18,313 nucleotides of DNA from JAIVGV01 sp035295985 (lineage in GTDB: Bacteria; Acidobacteriota; Blastocatellia; Pyrinomonadales; Pyrinomonadaceae), in assembly GCA_035295985.1 (NCBI GenBank), contig DATHBT010000054.1, positions 1 to 18,313 of the forward strand. The letters run 5' to 3'. Shown here piece after piece: positions 1-6,972 of this stretch. How positions within the stretch are numbered: the first letter of the stretch is position 1; each line of letters starts with the position of its first letter. A program made the position numbers and the translations under genes. Below the pieces are notes generated by a model, which saw nothing but the letters and a program-made list of their open reading frames with translations, searched no databases and was not told where the DNA came from.

Positions 1-1
1 G

Positions 2-388
2 CTGGAGAAGGCGGGGCGCCTCGACCGCCCCGAGCACTGGCTCGACTTCGCGCCCTTCGTCATGGCCCACGCGCCGCTGCGGATGACGATCGAGGAGGCG
101 AAGGCCGAGACCAGGCGGGCGTGGGAGGCCTCCTACAGCCCGGAAAGAAACGCCGAGGCCGTCGCGGCGCTCGCCGACAGGCACATCAAGTACCGCATCA
201 GCCACCTCGTCGCGCGCCTCTTCTTCCGCGGCATCTACTTCCCGCAGATGAACCGCCGCGCGTGGCTCAAGCTCTTCTACCAGAACCGGCGCACCATCCT
301 CGGACTCGCGCGCGAGGGCGCGGCCACCTGGCGCGCGTCGCGCAGGGGCGACGACGCGGCGCTTGCCGAAGCGCCGCCCGCAAGTTAG
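2..388 (+). CDS. C-terminal part of a protein, possibly radical SAM / B12-binding type (5' end outside window)
   Basis: The reading frame is open from the first bases of the window, so the gene starts upstream; the ATG at 62 is internal. About 128 residues are visible, ending in TAG at 386-388. The sequence is rich in Arg, Trp and aromatic residues (WEASYSPE near the middle, then HLVARLFFRGIYFPQM and FYQNRRTILGLAREG). It has no signal peptide or membrane helix. The Trp-x-x-x-Tyr-Ser-Pro-Glu pattern followed by a basic, helical tail is what I remember from the C-termini of radical SAM proteins with B12-binding domains. The catalytic cysteine motif would lie outside the window, so this is a guess. 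Its reading frame is certain; its function is not. The next gene starts 143 bases downstream on the same strand. Confidence 0.6.
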   Translation: MEKAGRLDRPEHWLDFAPFVMAHAPLRMTIEEAKAETRRAWEASYSPERNAEAVAALADRHIKYRISHLVARLFFRGIYFPQMNRRAWLKLFYQNRRTILGLAREGAATWRASRRGDDAALAEAPPAS

Positions 389-531
389 CGCGACGGCGCG
401 TTCCGCCATAAGCCCTCGCGCATCGCCGCGCCGCGGGCGAACTTAAAAAACTTTACGGCTCGCGAGACTGAAAGCCGGACGCGGCCCGCTCGTTTGAAAA
501 CTTGCGCGCCCGTCTGCGAAAGTGCGTAACG

Positions 532-1686
532 ATGTCGGGACGGAGTTTCGACGTGTGCGTGGTGGGCGCGGGCGCGTTCGGCGCGTGGGCGGCGCACGCG
601 CTCGCGAGCGCGGGCCGCGGCGTCTTGCTGCTCGACGCCTACGGCGCGGCCAACTCGCGCTCCAGTTCCGGCGGCGAGTCGCGCGTCATCCGCGTGGGCT
701 ACGGCGCGGAGGAGTTTTATACGCGCTGGGCCGCGCGCTCGCTCACCCTCTGGCAAGAGCTGTTCGAGCGCGCGGGCAGGCCGGAGCTTTTCCGGCGCAC
801 CGGCGTCCTCTGGCTCGCGCGGGCGGACGACAGGTTAGCGGCCGACACGCTCTCGACACTCGGCCGGCTCGGCGTCCCGGCCGAGCGACTGTCGCGCGAA
901 GAGGTCGCACACCGCTTCCCGCAGTTCAACACTGCGCCCGACTCCTGGGCGATCCTCGAAGCCGAAAGCGGCGTCATCCTCGCGCGCCGCGCCGTGCGGC
1001 TCGTCGTCGAAGAAGCGAAGAGGCTCGGCTGCGAGTACCGCGTCGCTCACGCCGCCGCGCCGGAAGGTCGGGGGCGCGCGGCGGCCGTCAAAACGTCTGA
1101 CGGCGAGACCGTCAGCGCCGGCCATTTCGTTTACGCCTGCGGCCCGTGGCTGCCGAAAGTCTTTCCGCAAATACTCGCGGGGCGCATCAACCCGACGCGG
1201 CAGGAGGTCTATTTCTTCGGCCCGCCCGCGGGCGACGCGCGCTTCCGCCCCGACGCGATGCCGGCCTGGGTTGACTGGCGCGCGGAGGTTTACGGCCTGC
1301 CCGATCTGGAGAGCCGCGGCGTCAAGATCGCGCTCGACCGCCACGGCGCAGAGTTCGACCCTGATACGAGCGAGCGCGTGCCGGCGGCGGCGACACTTCA
1401 GGAGGTGCGGCAGTTGCTGGCTGAGCGTCTGCCCGCGCTCGCGGGCGCGCCGCTGGTCGAATCACGCGTCTGCCAGTACGAGAACACGTCGAACGGCGAC
1501 TTCCTGATCGACCGTCACCCCGCCTTCGAGAACGTCTGGCTTGTCGGGGGCGGTTCGGGCCACGGCTTCAAGCACGGCCCGGCCGTCGGCAGCTACGTCG
1601 CCGAACTCCTGACCGAAGGCGGCGCGACCGAGCCGCGCTTCTCGCTCGCGACCAAAGAGCGCGTGCGTCGGCGGACGGTCTTCTAA
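532..1686 (+). CDS. FAD-dependent oxidoreductase, monomeric sarcosine oxidase / N-methyl amino acid oxidase type (DAO family)
   Basis: A 384-residue flavoenzyme expected to oxidise a secondary or N-methylated amine in the cytoplasm, using O2 and releasing H2O2. The N-terminal dinucleotide-binding motif is VVGAGAFG (residues ~10-17), followed by the acidic end of strand 2 (LLLDAYG). SSGGESRVIR (~45-54) matches the flavin-contacting HGxxRxxR segment of the family. Lys265 lies in the GVKIALDRHG segment that carries the O2-activating lysine of monomeric sarcosine oxidase. Cys314 in RVCQYENTS lies where that family attaches FAD covalently; it is followed by FLIDRHP and the C-terminal GGGSGHGFKHGP loop. 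Length equals that of monomeric sarcosine oxidases. I chose ATG 532, not the in-frame TTG at 502, because the FAD motif then begins about 10 residues in; no clear Shine-Dalgarno is visible. The His usually preceding the conserved Gly is Gly here, so the substrate may differ. Confidence 0.88.
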   Translation: MSGRSFDVCVVGAGAFGAWAAHALASAGRGVLLLDAYGAANSRSSSGGESRVIRVGYGAEEFYTRWAARSLTLWQELFERAGRPELFRRTGVLWLARADDRLAADTLSTLGRLGVPAERLSREEVAHRFPQFNTAPDSWAILEAESGVILARRAVRLVVEEAKRLGCEYRVAHAAAPEGRGRAAAVKTSDGETVSAGHFVYACGPWLPKVFPQILAGRINPTRQEVYFFGPPAGDARFRPDAMPAWVDWRAEVYGLPDLESRGVKIALDRHGAEFDPDTSERVPAAATLQEVRQLLAERLPALAGAPLVESRVCQYENTSNGDFLIDRHPAFENVWLVGGGSGHGFKHGPAVGSYVAELLTEGGATEPRFSLATKERVRRRTVF

Positions 1687-1915
1687 ACGCCGCCGGCCTT
1701 CACAGATCGGCCCGAGTCCTGCTACAACTTCCGGCCTGAGCTTCTTTGCGACCCCTCGCGACCCCGACCGTTCCCGCGCCTTCGCGCGGATGATCTGCGT
1801 TAAAGAAAATTCTCGCGTGAACACACGGGAGAGGCGCGGCCGACTCGAACAGCCTCGCCCGCGCGCCGAGCCTGATCACTAAATTCGATTACTCTCCCGG
1901 AAGGAGTCCCGCCCC
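1687..1915. other. intergenic region upstream of secreted protein gene
   Basis: These 229 bases contain no convincing ORF. An AT-richer patch around 1800-1815 and another around 1876-1892 could hold promoter elements, but I could not place a -35/-10 pair with confidence. GGAAGGAG at about 1899-1906 is a good ribosome binding site for the GTG start at 1916. Confidence 0.4.
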
Positions 1916-2911
1916 GTGACACGAAAATCTTTTCTGCCCGCCGCCGCGTTCCTGTCCCTCGCCGCCCTGGCCTTCCCGCGCGTCGCCCCGGCGCAGCAGC
2001 CCGCGCCGGCCGCCAACTGCGTCGCGCCCGGCGTCTCCTTCGGGCGGCTCTTCAACGAGGTGCGGATCGGCTACACGGACGGGCGGCTCAGCATCGGCAC
2101 GCTCTACGCCACGTGTCTGCCGCAGCCGGCGCGGCCGGGCCAGTCGGTTTTTCCGTACGACCCGGACGGCGGCGGCAAGCTCGTCACCAACGTGCGCCGC
2201 GCCGACGGCACCCTGCTCAACACCTACGTCTGGTACGCGCGCAGCCTCGGCGGATTGTGGGAGATGGAGCGTTTCAAGGTGGTCGGCGGCTACGAGGCCG
2301 TCAAGCCCCTGCGCGCGGGCGCGTACTTCCTCGAGTTTGCCGCTGAGGACAAGCCCTTCTACCGCTTCCCCTTCTCGGTCGTCGAGGTCAAATCCGACGA
2401 TCCCTACCAGCCGGCGGGGACGCGCTACCTGCTCGAAGGCCCCTGGAACGACTACGGCAACATCTACTACCAGCGCAACGACCCGGCCTCCTCGCTCTCG
2501 TTCACCACTTGGGTGCAGGACAGGGCGGGCAACGACAAGGGCCGCCGCGGCGTGCCCTACGAGATGAAGCTCGTGCGCGAGCGCGACGGCAAGGTGATCG
2601 CCCAGGACACGGCGACGCTCCGCATGGAGCCGCGCTGGCTCAAGTTTGAAACGCTCCTCAAGCCGGCCGAGGGCGATCCGAACAGCTACTTCAAGGCCGG
2701 CGAGTTGCTGCGCGAGGACGGCGACTACAGCTTCCGCTTCACGCTCGACGGCAAGCCCTACGGCAAGTACCCGTTCGCCGTCAAAGGCGGGCGCATTCAA
2801 CTGCAAGGCAACCAGGTGCGCGAGCGCACGAACGCGCTCGACTACATCAGCGAGTCGATCTCCGGCGGGCGTTACACCTCCTGGTGGATCAGGCGCGAGG
2901 GCGCGCGTTGA
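1916..2911 (+). CDS. secreted protein of unknown function with two similar beta-rich domains
   Basis: A 331-residue protein starting with GTG, which is preceded by a strong GGAAGGAG site. Residues 1-26 form a signal peptide (basic start, hydrophobic core, APA-QQ cleavage site), so it is exported to the periplasm or beyond. I do not recognise the family. The mature part appears to be two related modules of about 120-130 residues. Residues ~95-158 (VRRADGTLLN ... AGAYFLEF ... KPFYRFPFSVVEV) resemble residues ~218-289 (VRERDGKVIA ... DGDYSFRF ... KPYGKYPFAVK), which suggests an internal duplication of a beta-sandwich. Cys35 and Cys67 are well placed to form a disulfide in the first module. Its stop codon overlaps the start of the downstream dehydrogenase gene by four bases, so the two are probably translated together, although their functions do not obviously connect. 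Confidence 0.8.
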   Translation: MTRKSFLPAAAFLSLAALAFPRVAPAQQPAPAANCVAPGVSFGRLFNEVRIGYTDGRLSIGTLYATCLPQPARPGQSVFPYDPDGGGKLVTNVRRADGTLLNTYVWYARSLGGLWEMERFKVVGGYEAVKPLRAGAYFLEFAAEDKPFYRFPFSVVEVKSDDPYQPAGTRYLLEGPWNDYGNIYYQRNDPASSLSFTTWVQDRAGNDKGRRGVPYEMKLVRERDGKVIAQDTATLRMEPRWLKFETLLKPAEGDPNSYFKAGELLREDGDYSFRFTLDGKPYGKYPFAVKGGRIQLQGNQVRERTNALDYISESISGGRYTSWWIRREGAR

Positions 2912-4011
2912 CGCGGGCCAAAGTCATCGCGGCGGTCATCCCCTCGCCCGGCGCGGCCGTCGAGCTGCGCGAGGTCGAGGAGCCTGAGCTTGAGGAGGAC
3001 TCCGCGCTGCTCGCGGTCGAGCTGAGCGAGGTCTGCGGGACGGACGTGCACTTGCAGCAGGGGCGTCTCGCGGGCGTCCCCTACCCCCTCCTGCCCGGCC
3101 ACGTCTCGGTCGGGCGGCTCGACAAAATCCGCGGCCACATGTCCGACGTTGACGGCCGACCTTTGCGCGAGGGCGACCGCGTCACCTTCCTCGACTTGCA
3201 CCGCACCTGCAACGCCTGCTGGCACTGCCTCGTCGCCAGGGCCACGACGCGCTGCCCGGCGCGCAAGGTGTACGGCATCACCTACGGCTTCGCGGACACG
3301 CTCGCGGGCGGCTGGGCCGAGAAGATTTATCTGAAGCCCGCGACGCGCTGCGTCCCACTCGAAGGCGTGGACGCCGAAACTTTCATGGCCGGCGGCTGCG
3401 CCCTGCCGACCGCGCTGCACGCGACGGAGCGCGCGCGGATACCACTCGGCGCGACCGTGCTTGTCTTGGGGAGCGGCCCCGTCGGACTTTCGGCTATCAT
3501 CCTCTCGCTCATGAGCGGCGCGCTCAAAGTCCTCTGCACCGGCGCGCCCGACGCGCGCCTGGAAGCTGCTCTCGCGGTCGGCGCGCATGCCGCGCTCAAC
3601 GTCGAGAAGCACACGACGGAGGAGCGCGCCGAGTGGGTGCTCTCGCACACTTCGGGGCGCGGGGCTGACGTTTGTATCGAGGCGGCGGGCGCGCCCGGCG
3701 CGGTCGTCGAGGCGATGCGCTACGCGCGCGACGCCGGCACGGTCGTCGTCGTCGGGCAGTACACGGATCACGGCGAGGTCTCGTTCAACCCGCACCTCGA
3801 TCTCAACCGCAAGCACCTGGACGTGCGCGGCTGCTGGGGGTCTGACTTCTCCCACTTCTACCGCGGCGCGCAACTGATGAGCGACGCGGCGCGCCGCGCC
3901 CCGTGGTCGCGGCTGAAGCTGGAAAGGTTCAACCTCGCAAGAGCAGACGACGCGCTCGCGGCCGTCGCCTCCGGCCGCGTCGTCAAGGCACTCATCGATC
4001 CCCGCGGCTGA
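2908..4011 (+). CDS. zinc-dependent alcohol dehydrogenase-like protein (MDR superfamily)
   Basis: A medium-chain dehydrogenase/reductase of 367 residues, predicted to oxidise an alcohol or sugar alcohol with NAD(P) in the cytoplasm. The catalytic zinc ligands Cys43 (EVCGTD), His65 (PGH) and Cys164 (GGCALPT) are present. The structural-zinc lobe has Cys101, 104, 107 and 116. The Rossmann motif is VLGSGPVG (~186-193). The Glu that normally follows His65 in the GHE motif is Val, which is unusual and may alter zinc coordination. I prefer TTG 2908, which forms a TTGA overlap with the upstream stop and has GAGGG just before it; a GTG at 2884 in the same frame would add eight residues. It follows the secreted protein gene in one transcript. 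The substrate cannot be told from the sequence. A 6-bp hairpin surrounds its stop codon. Confidence 0.85.
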   Translation: MTRAKVIAAVIPSPGAAVELREVEEPELEEDSALLAVELSEVCGTDVHLQQGRLAGVPYPLLPGHVSVGRLDKIRGHMSDVDGRPLREGDRVTFLDLHRTCNACWHCLVARATTRCPARKVYGITYGFADTLAGGWAEKIYLKPATRCVPLEGVDAETFMAGGCALPTALHATERARIPLGATVLVLGSGPVGLSAIILSLMSGALKVLCTGAPDARLEAALAVGAHAALNVEKHTTEERAEWVLSHTSGRGADVCIEAAGAPGAVVEAMRYARDAGTVVVVGQYTDHGEVSFNPHLDLNRKHLDVRGCWGSDFSHFYRGAQLMSDAARRAPWSRLKLERFNLARADDALAAVASGRVVKALIDPRG

Positions 4012-4019
4012 ACGCCGCG
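4003..4019 (+). other. small hairpin with the stop codon in its loop
   Basis: CGCGGC at 4003-4008 pairs perfectly with GCCGCG at 4014-4019. The five-base loop TGAAC contains the TGA stop of the MDR dehydrogenase (4009-4011). There is no T-run after it, so it is not a classical intrinsic terminator. In DNA this GC-rich a six-base palindrome could be chance. Confidence 0.35.
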
Positions 4020-4097
4020 CGCTGGCGCGAAAGTCGGGCCGTCCCCCGGCCCGGTCGGTCTTCCGTCTTCGATGACTCCGCACTCGACGCCGCCTGA

Positions 4098-4106
4098 TGA
4101 TATGCT
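4098..4106 (+). promoter_or_regulatory. possible extended -10 promoter element for the lipoprotein gene
   Basis: TGA-TATGCT fits a TGn-extended -10 box and lies about 55 bases upstream of the chosen ATG at 4162. No good -35 box stands 17 bases upstream, which extended -10 promoters do not strictly need. Weak support. Confidence 0.3.
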
Positions 4107-4161
4107 GCGCGGCCGGAAAGCTGTGCCGAAGATTCGGAACGTGAGAAGGAGAATGAATCTG

Positions 4162-4989
4162 ATGACAACCAGAGCCAAAGCTACCGCCGCCTTCATACTC
4201 CTCACCCTGCTCGCCGCCGGCTGCGCCTCCTCCGGCGGGAACTCAGCCGCGACGAACGCATCCGCCGACGCTAACGCCTCCGCCGCGAAGACCACGACCA
4301 CGCCCCCCAAGCCCACCGAGGACGGCTTCATCCCTTCGGGGACTGGGACGGAGAAGGAGACGCCCGCCGCGGGCAAGGGCAACGTGCAGGGCCGCGCGTT
4401 CTACAACGAGAAGCCGGCCGCGAACGTGGAGGTGAAGCTGTGCCAGACCTTCAGCCGCTTCCTGAGCGGCTGCGGCGGCGAGACCTACACGGCCCGGACG
4501 GACGCCAACGGCGAGTATCTGATCAAGGACGTCGCCCCCGGCGTTTACGAGGGGCTGACCGTGCAGGTCTTCGATACGCCCTACTACGTCTTCGCCACCT
4601 CCGGCTTCGTCAACGCCGCCAAGTACAAGATCGAGGAAGGCAAGACCTACTTCGCGCCCGACACGAACCTGTTCAAGCAGGATTTGAAGCTCGAGAGTCC
4701 GAAGGCCGGCTCGAAGATCGGCGCGAGCAACATCGAGGTGAAGTGGGCCGAGTACCCGGACGCGGCCTACTACAAGATGAGCGTCCACGCCGACACGGCG
4801 TCGGGCGCCAAGGCCGAGTACGACTACATCGGCCGGCGCATCGACGGCACCTCCTTTACGCTCGACAAGCCGCTCACGCCCGGCACGTATAACGTCCGGG
4901 TCGAGGCCTACAACGGCAACGACATCAAACTCTCCCAGAGTTCCGGCGACATCAAGTTCACCGTCACGGGCGACGCCGCCGCGAAGTAG
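4162..4989 (+). CDS. lipoprotein with carboxypeptidase-regulatory-like and fibronectin/Ig-like domains
   Basis: A 275-residue exported lipoprotein. The N-terminus is MTTRAKATAAFILLTLLAAGCASS, with a lipobox (LAAGC) for lipidation at Cys21. A Ser/Ala/Thr-rich linker follows. Residues ~75-160 form a carboxypeptidase-regulatory-like beta-sandwich: GNVQGRAFYNEKPAANVEVKL ... TARTDANGEYLIKDVAPGVY is typical. Residues ~180-270 (SPKAGSKIGASNIEVKW ... LTPGTYNVRVEAYNG) look like a fibronectin-III or bacterial Ig-like domain. Such proteins usually act in envelope binding or scaffolding, not catalysis. The start is ATG 4162: AAGGAG ends 10 bases upstream, whereas the ATG at 4153 would be only one base from it and earlier in-frame starts would bury the signal. 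A 12-bp hairpin overlaps its stop codon. Confidence 0.85.
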   Translation: MTTRAKATAAFILLTLLAAGCASSGGNSAATNASADANASAAKTTTTPPKPTEDGFIPSGTGTEKETPAAGKGNVQGRAFYNEKPAANVEVKLCQTFSRFLSGCGGETYTARTDANGEYLIKDVAPGVYEGLTVQVFDTPYYVFATSGFVNAAKYKIEEGKTYFAPDTNLFKQDLKLESPKAGSKIGASNIEVKWAEYPDAAYYKMSVHADTASGAKAEYDYIGRRIDGTSFTLDKPLTPGTYNVRVEAYNGNDIKLSQSSGDIKFTVTGDAAAK

Positions 4990-5000
4990 CGGCGTCGCCC
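4968..5000 (+). terminator. perfect 12-bp hairpin straddling the lipoprotein stop codon
   Basis: GGGCGACGCCGC at 4968-4979 pairs base for base with GCGGCGTCGCCC at 4989-5000 across a nine-base loop. The left arm encodes the last residues (GDAAA) and the TAG stop is at 4987-4989. It probably marks the 3' end of the mRNA or protects it. No U-run follows, so factor-independent termination is uncertain. Confidence 0.5.
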
Positions 5001-5037
5001 GCGCGTCCGGCCGTGCGGCGGGTTCTCCGCCCTCGCG

Positions 5038-5066
5038 TTGGACAGGCGCGCGCGCGCTGTGTCAGA
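5038..5066 (+). promoter_or_regulatory. predicted sigma-70-type promoter for the small acidic protein gene
   Basis: TTGGAC (5038-5043), a 17-base spacer and CAGAAT (5061-5066) resemble -35 and -10 boxes. The -10 box is preceded by TGTG. A start about seven bases downstream would give a leader of roughly 35 bases before the ATG at 5108, which carries an AGAGGAAAG ribosome binding site. Confidence 0.5.
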
Positions 5067-5107
5067 ATCCGCGCACACCACACAACAACGATTCGAGAGG
5101 AAAGTTT

Positions 5108-5359
5108 ATGGCAGAGAACGAGAACGCCGTCGGCGCAGCCGCGGGCGCGGAGACTGAGGCGGGCGGCGAGGCGGCGAACGACGCGGCCGGTGGCGGCGGC
5201 GAGGCGGCGGCCGAGGAGATCACCTACCACGCCGTCGAGAAGGACGGGCAGGTGACGGCCATCTGGGAGATGCAGGGCCGCAAGCACCTCCGCACCATCG
5301 ACCCCCGCTCCCGCCAGGGCCAGGAAATCCTCCGGCTCTACACGGCGGATAACCAGTAA
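5108..5359 (+). CDS. small acidic protein of unknown function
   Basis: An 83-residue cytoplasmic protein. Residues 1-36 are low-complexity, made almost only of Ala, Gly and Glu, and are strongly acidic and probably disordered. Residues 37-83 look like a compact folded part (ITYHAVEKDGQVTAIWEMQG, then RKHLRTIDPRSRQGQEILRLY), with Tyr, Trp and a basic patch. It has no signal peptide or membrane helix. The ATG at 5108 has a good AGAGGAAAG site 5-10 bases upstream and a plausible promoter at 5038-5066, and it is isolated from its neighbours, so it is probably a single-gene transcript. I do not recognise the family. A repeat-built hairpin starts directly after its TAA. Confidence 0.72.
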   Translation: MAENENAVGAAAGAETEAGGEAANDAAGGGGEAAAEEITYHAVEKDGQVTAIWEMQGRKHLRTIDPRSRQGQEILRLYTADNQ

Positions 5360-5432
5360 AGAAGTGATGAGTGATGAGTAGAAGAGGTTTTAACTCACCA
5401 CTCATCACTCATCACTCATCACTAAGTTCTTT
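5358..5432 (+). repeat. arm-variable hairpin element, copy 1 (heptamer arms)
   Basis: Directly after the TAA of the acidic protein gene stands AGAAGTG (5360-5366). The left arm 5363-5378 consists of the heptamer GTGATGA repeated. It is an exact inverted match to 5401-5416 (and, one period on, to 5408-5423). The 22-base loop TAGAAGAGGTTTTAACTCACCA (split here only by description: GAAGA then GGTTTTA) resembles the loop of the element at 11811-11899. The far end TTCTTT (5427-5432) mirrors AAAGAA at the near end. The right arm contains the last codons and the stop of the convergent dehydrogenase. It may act as a bidirectional mRNA 3' end. The family assignment rests on comparing only the two copies in this window. 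Confidence 0.7.
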
Positions 5433-6361
5433 GGCTCGCCCCGGAAGAAGGCTTCGATGTTGTCGACGACCTGATCGGCGAGCGCCTGCATCGCGCCGCG
5501 GCTGGCCCAGGCGACGTGGGGCGTGACGATGAGGTTCGGCACGTCCGCGGCGAGCAGCGGGTTCCCCTCGCGCGGCGGCTCGCGGCTCAGCACGTCCACG
5601 CCGGCCCCGGCGATCCAACCCTCACGTAGGGCGCGGGCGAGCGCCTCCTCGTCCACCACCCCGCCGCGCGCGCAGTTGATGAGAAGCGCGCCCGCTTTCA
5701 TCAGTTTCAGCTCTCGCTCGCCGATCATGTGGCGCGTCTCGCCGTTGAGCGGCGCGTGGAGCGTGACCACGTCCGACTCGCGGAGCAGCTCGTCGAAGTC
5801 CGTCCTCCCTTCGCGCGCCGGCTGAGCGCCCTTGTGCTCGCCGATGAGGACGCGCATCCCGAAGCGGCGCGCTAAGTCAGCCGTCGCGCGCCCCAGCGAG
5901 CCGTAGCCGACGACGCCCATCGTGCTCTCGTGCAAATCCTTGATCGGGTGCGTCAGCAGACAGAACTGCTTGCTCTCGGCCCACAAGCCCCGCCGCACGT
6001 CCTCGACGTAAGCCAGCAGGTTTCGCCTCAGCGCCAGCGCGAGCATCAGCACGTGCTCGGCGACCGAGTGGACGGCGTAGCCCCGCACGTTAGCCACGGC
6101 CACGCCGCGCCGCGCGCACGCCGCGAGGTCAACCCTATCCACGCCCGTCGCCGCCACCGCGATCAACTTCAAGTCGGGCAGCTCCGCCAGCTCCGCCTCG
6201 CCCACCGACAGCTTGTTGGCGATGAGTACGGTCGCGCTCCGCAGGCGCTCGACCAACTGCGCCTGGTTAGACTCCGCGTACTCCACCCACTCGTGCGCGA
6301 ACGCGGGCCGGCGGAACTCCGCGCCGACCGAGTCGCGTTCGAGGAAGACGATGCGCTCCAT
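5405..6361 (-). CDS. D-2-hydroxyacid dehydrogenase, glycerate dehydrogenase / hydroxypyruvate reductase type
   Basis: A 318-residue NAD(P)-dependent enzyme expected to interconvert a 2-oxoacid and its D-2-hydroxyacid, with glycerate/hydroxypyruvate as the nearest guess. The substrate-domain motif AATGVDRVDL (~70-79) is present. The dinucleotide-binding motif is GYGSLG (152-157). The catalytic triad is visible: Arg232 (NCARGGVVDE), Glu261 (VLSREPP) and His282 (TPHVAWAS). The Trp shortly after the His is typical of glycerate dehydrogenases. Length is normal. ATG 6361 lacks a Shine-Dalgarno; a TAAATT sequence lies only six bases upstream of it, so the mRNA may be leaderless. The last codons (VMSDE and the stop) lie inside the heptamer repeat of the hairpin at 5358-5432, so the C-terminus has been shaped by that element. 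It lies 105 bases behind the SnoaL-like gene and could be co-transcribed or independent. Confidence 0.9.
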   Translation of the reverse strand: MERIVFLERDSVGAEFRRPAFAHEWVEYAESNQAQLVERLRSATVLIANKLSVGEAELAELPDLKLIAVAATGVDRVDLAACARRGVAVANVRGYAVHSVAEHVLMLALALRRNLLAYVEDVRRGLWAESKQFCLLTHPIKDLHESTMGVVGYGSLGRATADLARRFGMRVLIGEHKGAQPAREGRTDFDELLRESDVVTLHAPLNGETRHMIGERELKLMKAGALLINCARGGVVDEEALARALREGWIAGAGVDVLSREPPREGNPLLAADVPNLIVTPHVAWASRGAMQALADQVVDNIEAFFRGEPKNLVMSDE

Positions 6362-6398
6362 AGAGGAATTTACCGACAGGACGAAATGAGTTTACTGA

Positions 6399-6419
6399 CT
6401 GATCAAGCGGGCTTGTCAG
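6399..6419 (-). other. imperfect hairpin between dehydrogenase and SnoaL-like genes
   Basis: CTGA-T-CAAG at 6399-6407 pairs with CTTG-TCAG at 6412-6419 around a CGGG loop, with one bulged T. It lies in the 105-base gap (6362-6466) that holds no ORF. It could be a weak terminator for the upstream transporter cluster, but no T-run follows it on the minus strand. Confidence 0.3.
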
Positions 6420-6466
6420 GTGGACTGTGACGAATTGCGACGAACCACTCGGATGAGCTGATACGA

Positions 6467-6964
6467 CTAACCGTCCCCGTCACCCGCCGCGGCGTCCGGC
6501 CCGCGCGCGAGGATCTCTTCGGTCGAGGGCAGCAGGCCGAGCTGTTGCAGCAGGCCGAGCGAGTCCACGAGCACCCAGTCCTCGGCGATCTTCCCGTCGG
6601 CGATGCGGTGCGTGACCGCCATGCGAATCTCCACACGCCGGCCCGTCGGCGCGACGCCGTGCCACTCGCCCGCGTGCGTGCCGCTCATCACGGCGCGCGT
6701 CACGACCAAGTCGCCGCGGGCGATCAAATGCTCGACCTCGAACCGCAGATCGGGGAACGCCGCCGCCCACTCGGCGACGTGGGCGCGCATCGTCGCCGGG
6801 TTTCTCGGCACGGCATCGTCCGGCGCGCCGGAGCGCAACTGGTGCGTCACGCCCTCGGCCGCGAACAGCTCGTCCGCGACTCCTAAGCGCCGCCCGTTCC
6901 ACAGCTCCTCGTAGAAGCGGCGGACGATCCATTCGTTCTGCTCTTCGTTCGTAGGTTTAGCCAT
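6467..6964 (-). CDS. SnoaL-like / ester cyclase-type NTF2-fold protein
   Basis: A 165-residue protein of the NTF2-like SnoaL group (polyketide-cyclase-like). Features are the helical start IVRRFYEELWNG, the stretch VADELFAAEGVTHQL, then AAFPDLRFEVEHLIARGDLVVTRAVMSGTHAGEWHGVAPTGRRVEI and IADGKIAEDWVLVDSLGLLQQLG, which is the classic order in this family. The fold binds small molecules in a cone-shaped pocket; most genomic members have no known substrate, so I do not assign a reaction. ATG 6964 is preceded by GAGGGG, which overlaps the TGA of the upstream membrane protein gene (eight bases apart). This marks co-transcription and probable coupling. The same frame is open further upstream to 7420, but that part is antisense-type shadow over the membrane protein gene. 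Confidence 0.85.
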   Translation of the reverse strand: MAKPTNEEQNEWIVRRFYEELWNGRRLGVADELFAAEGVTHQLRSGAPDDAVPRNPATMRAHVAEWAAAFPDLRFEVEHLIARGDLVVTRAVMSGTHAGEWHGVAPTGRRVEIRMAVTHRIADGKIAEDWVLVDSLGLLQQLGLLPSTEEILARGPDAAAGDGDG

Positions 6965-6972
6965 TCGCCCCC

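Noticed and set aside
389..531. Hairpin with AAGTT/AACTT ends after the first gene as a terminator
   Set aside because: The pairing is interrupted and an A-run, not a T-run, follows on the plus strand.
1889..2806. 305-residue open frame on the minus strand
   Set aside because: It is antisense to the secreted protein gene, which has a signal peptide and a ribosome binding site. Long antisense frames are expected at this GC content, and the translation is Val/Arg/Ala-rich without motifs.
2872..4083. 403-residue open frame on the minus strand
   Set aside because: It is antisense to the MDR dehydrogenase with its intact zinc and Rossmann motifs.
5360..5432. CRISPR-like array because of the regular heptamers
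   Set aside because: The units are seven bases without spacers and form one palindrome; there are no cas genes.
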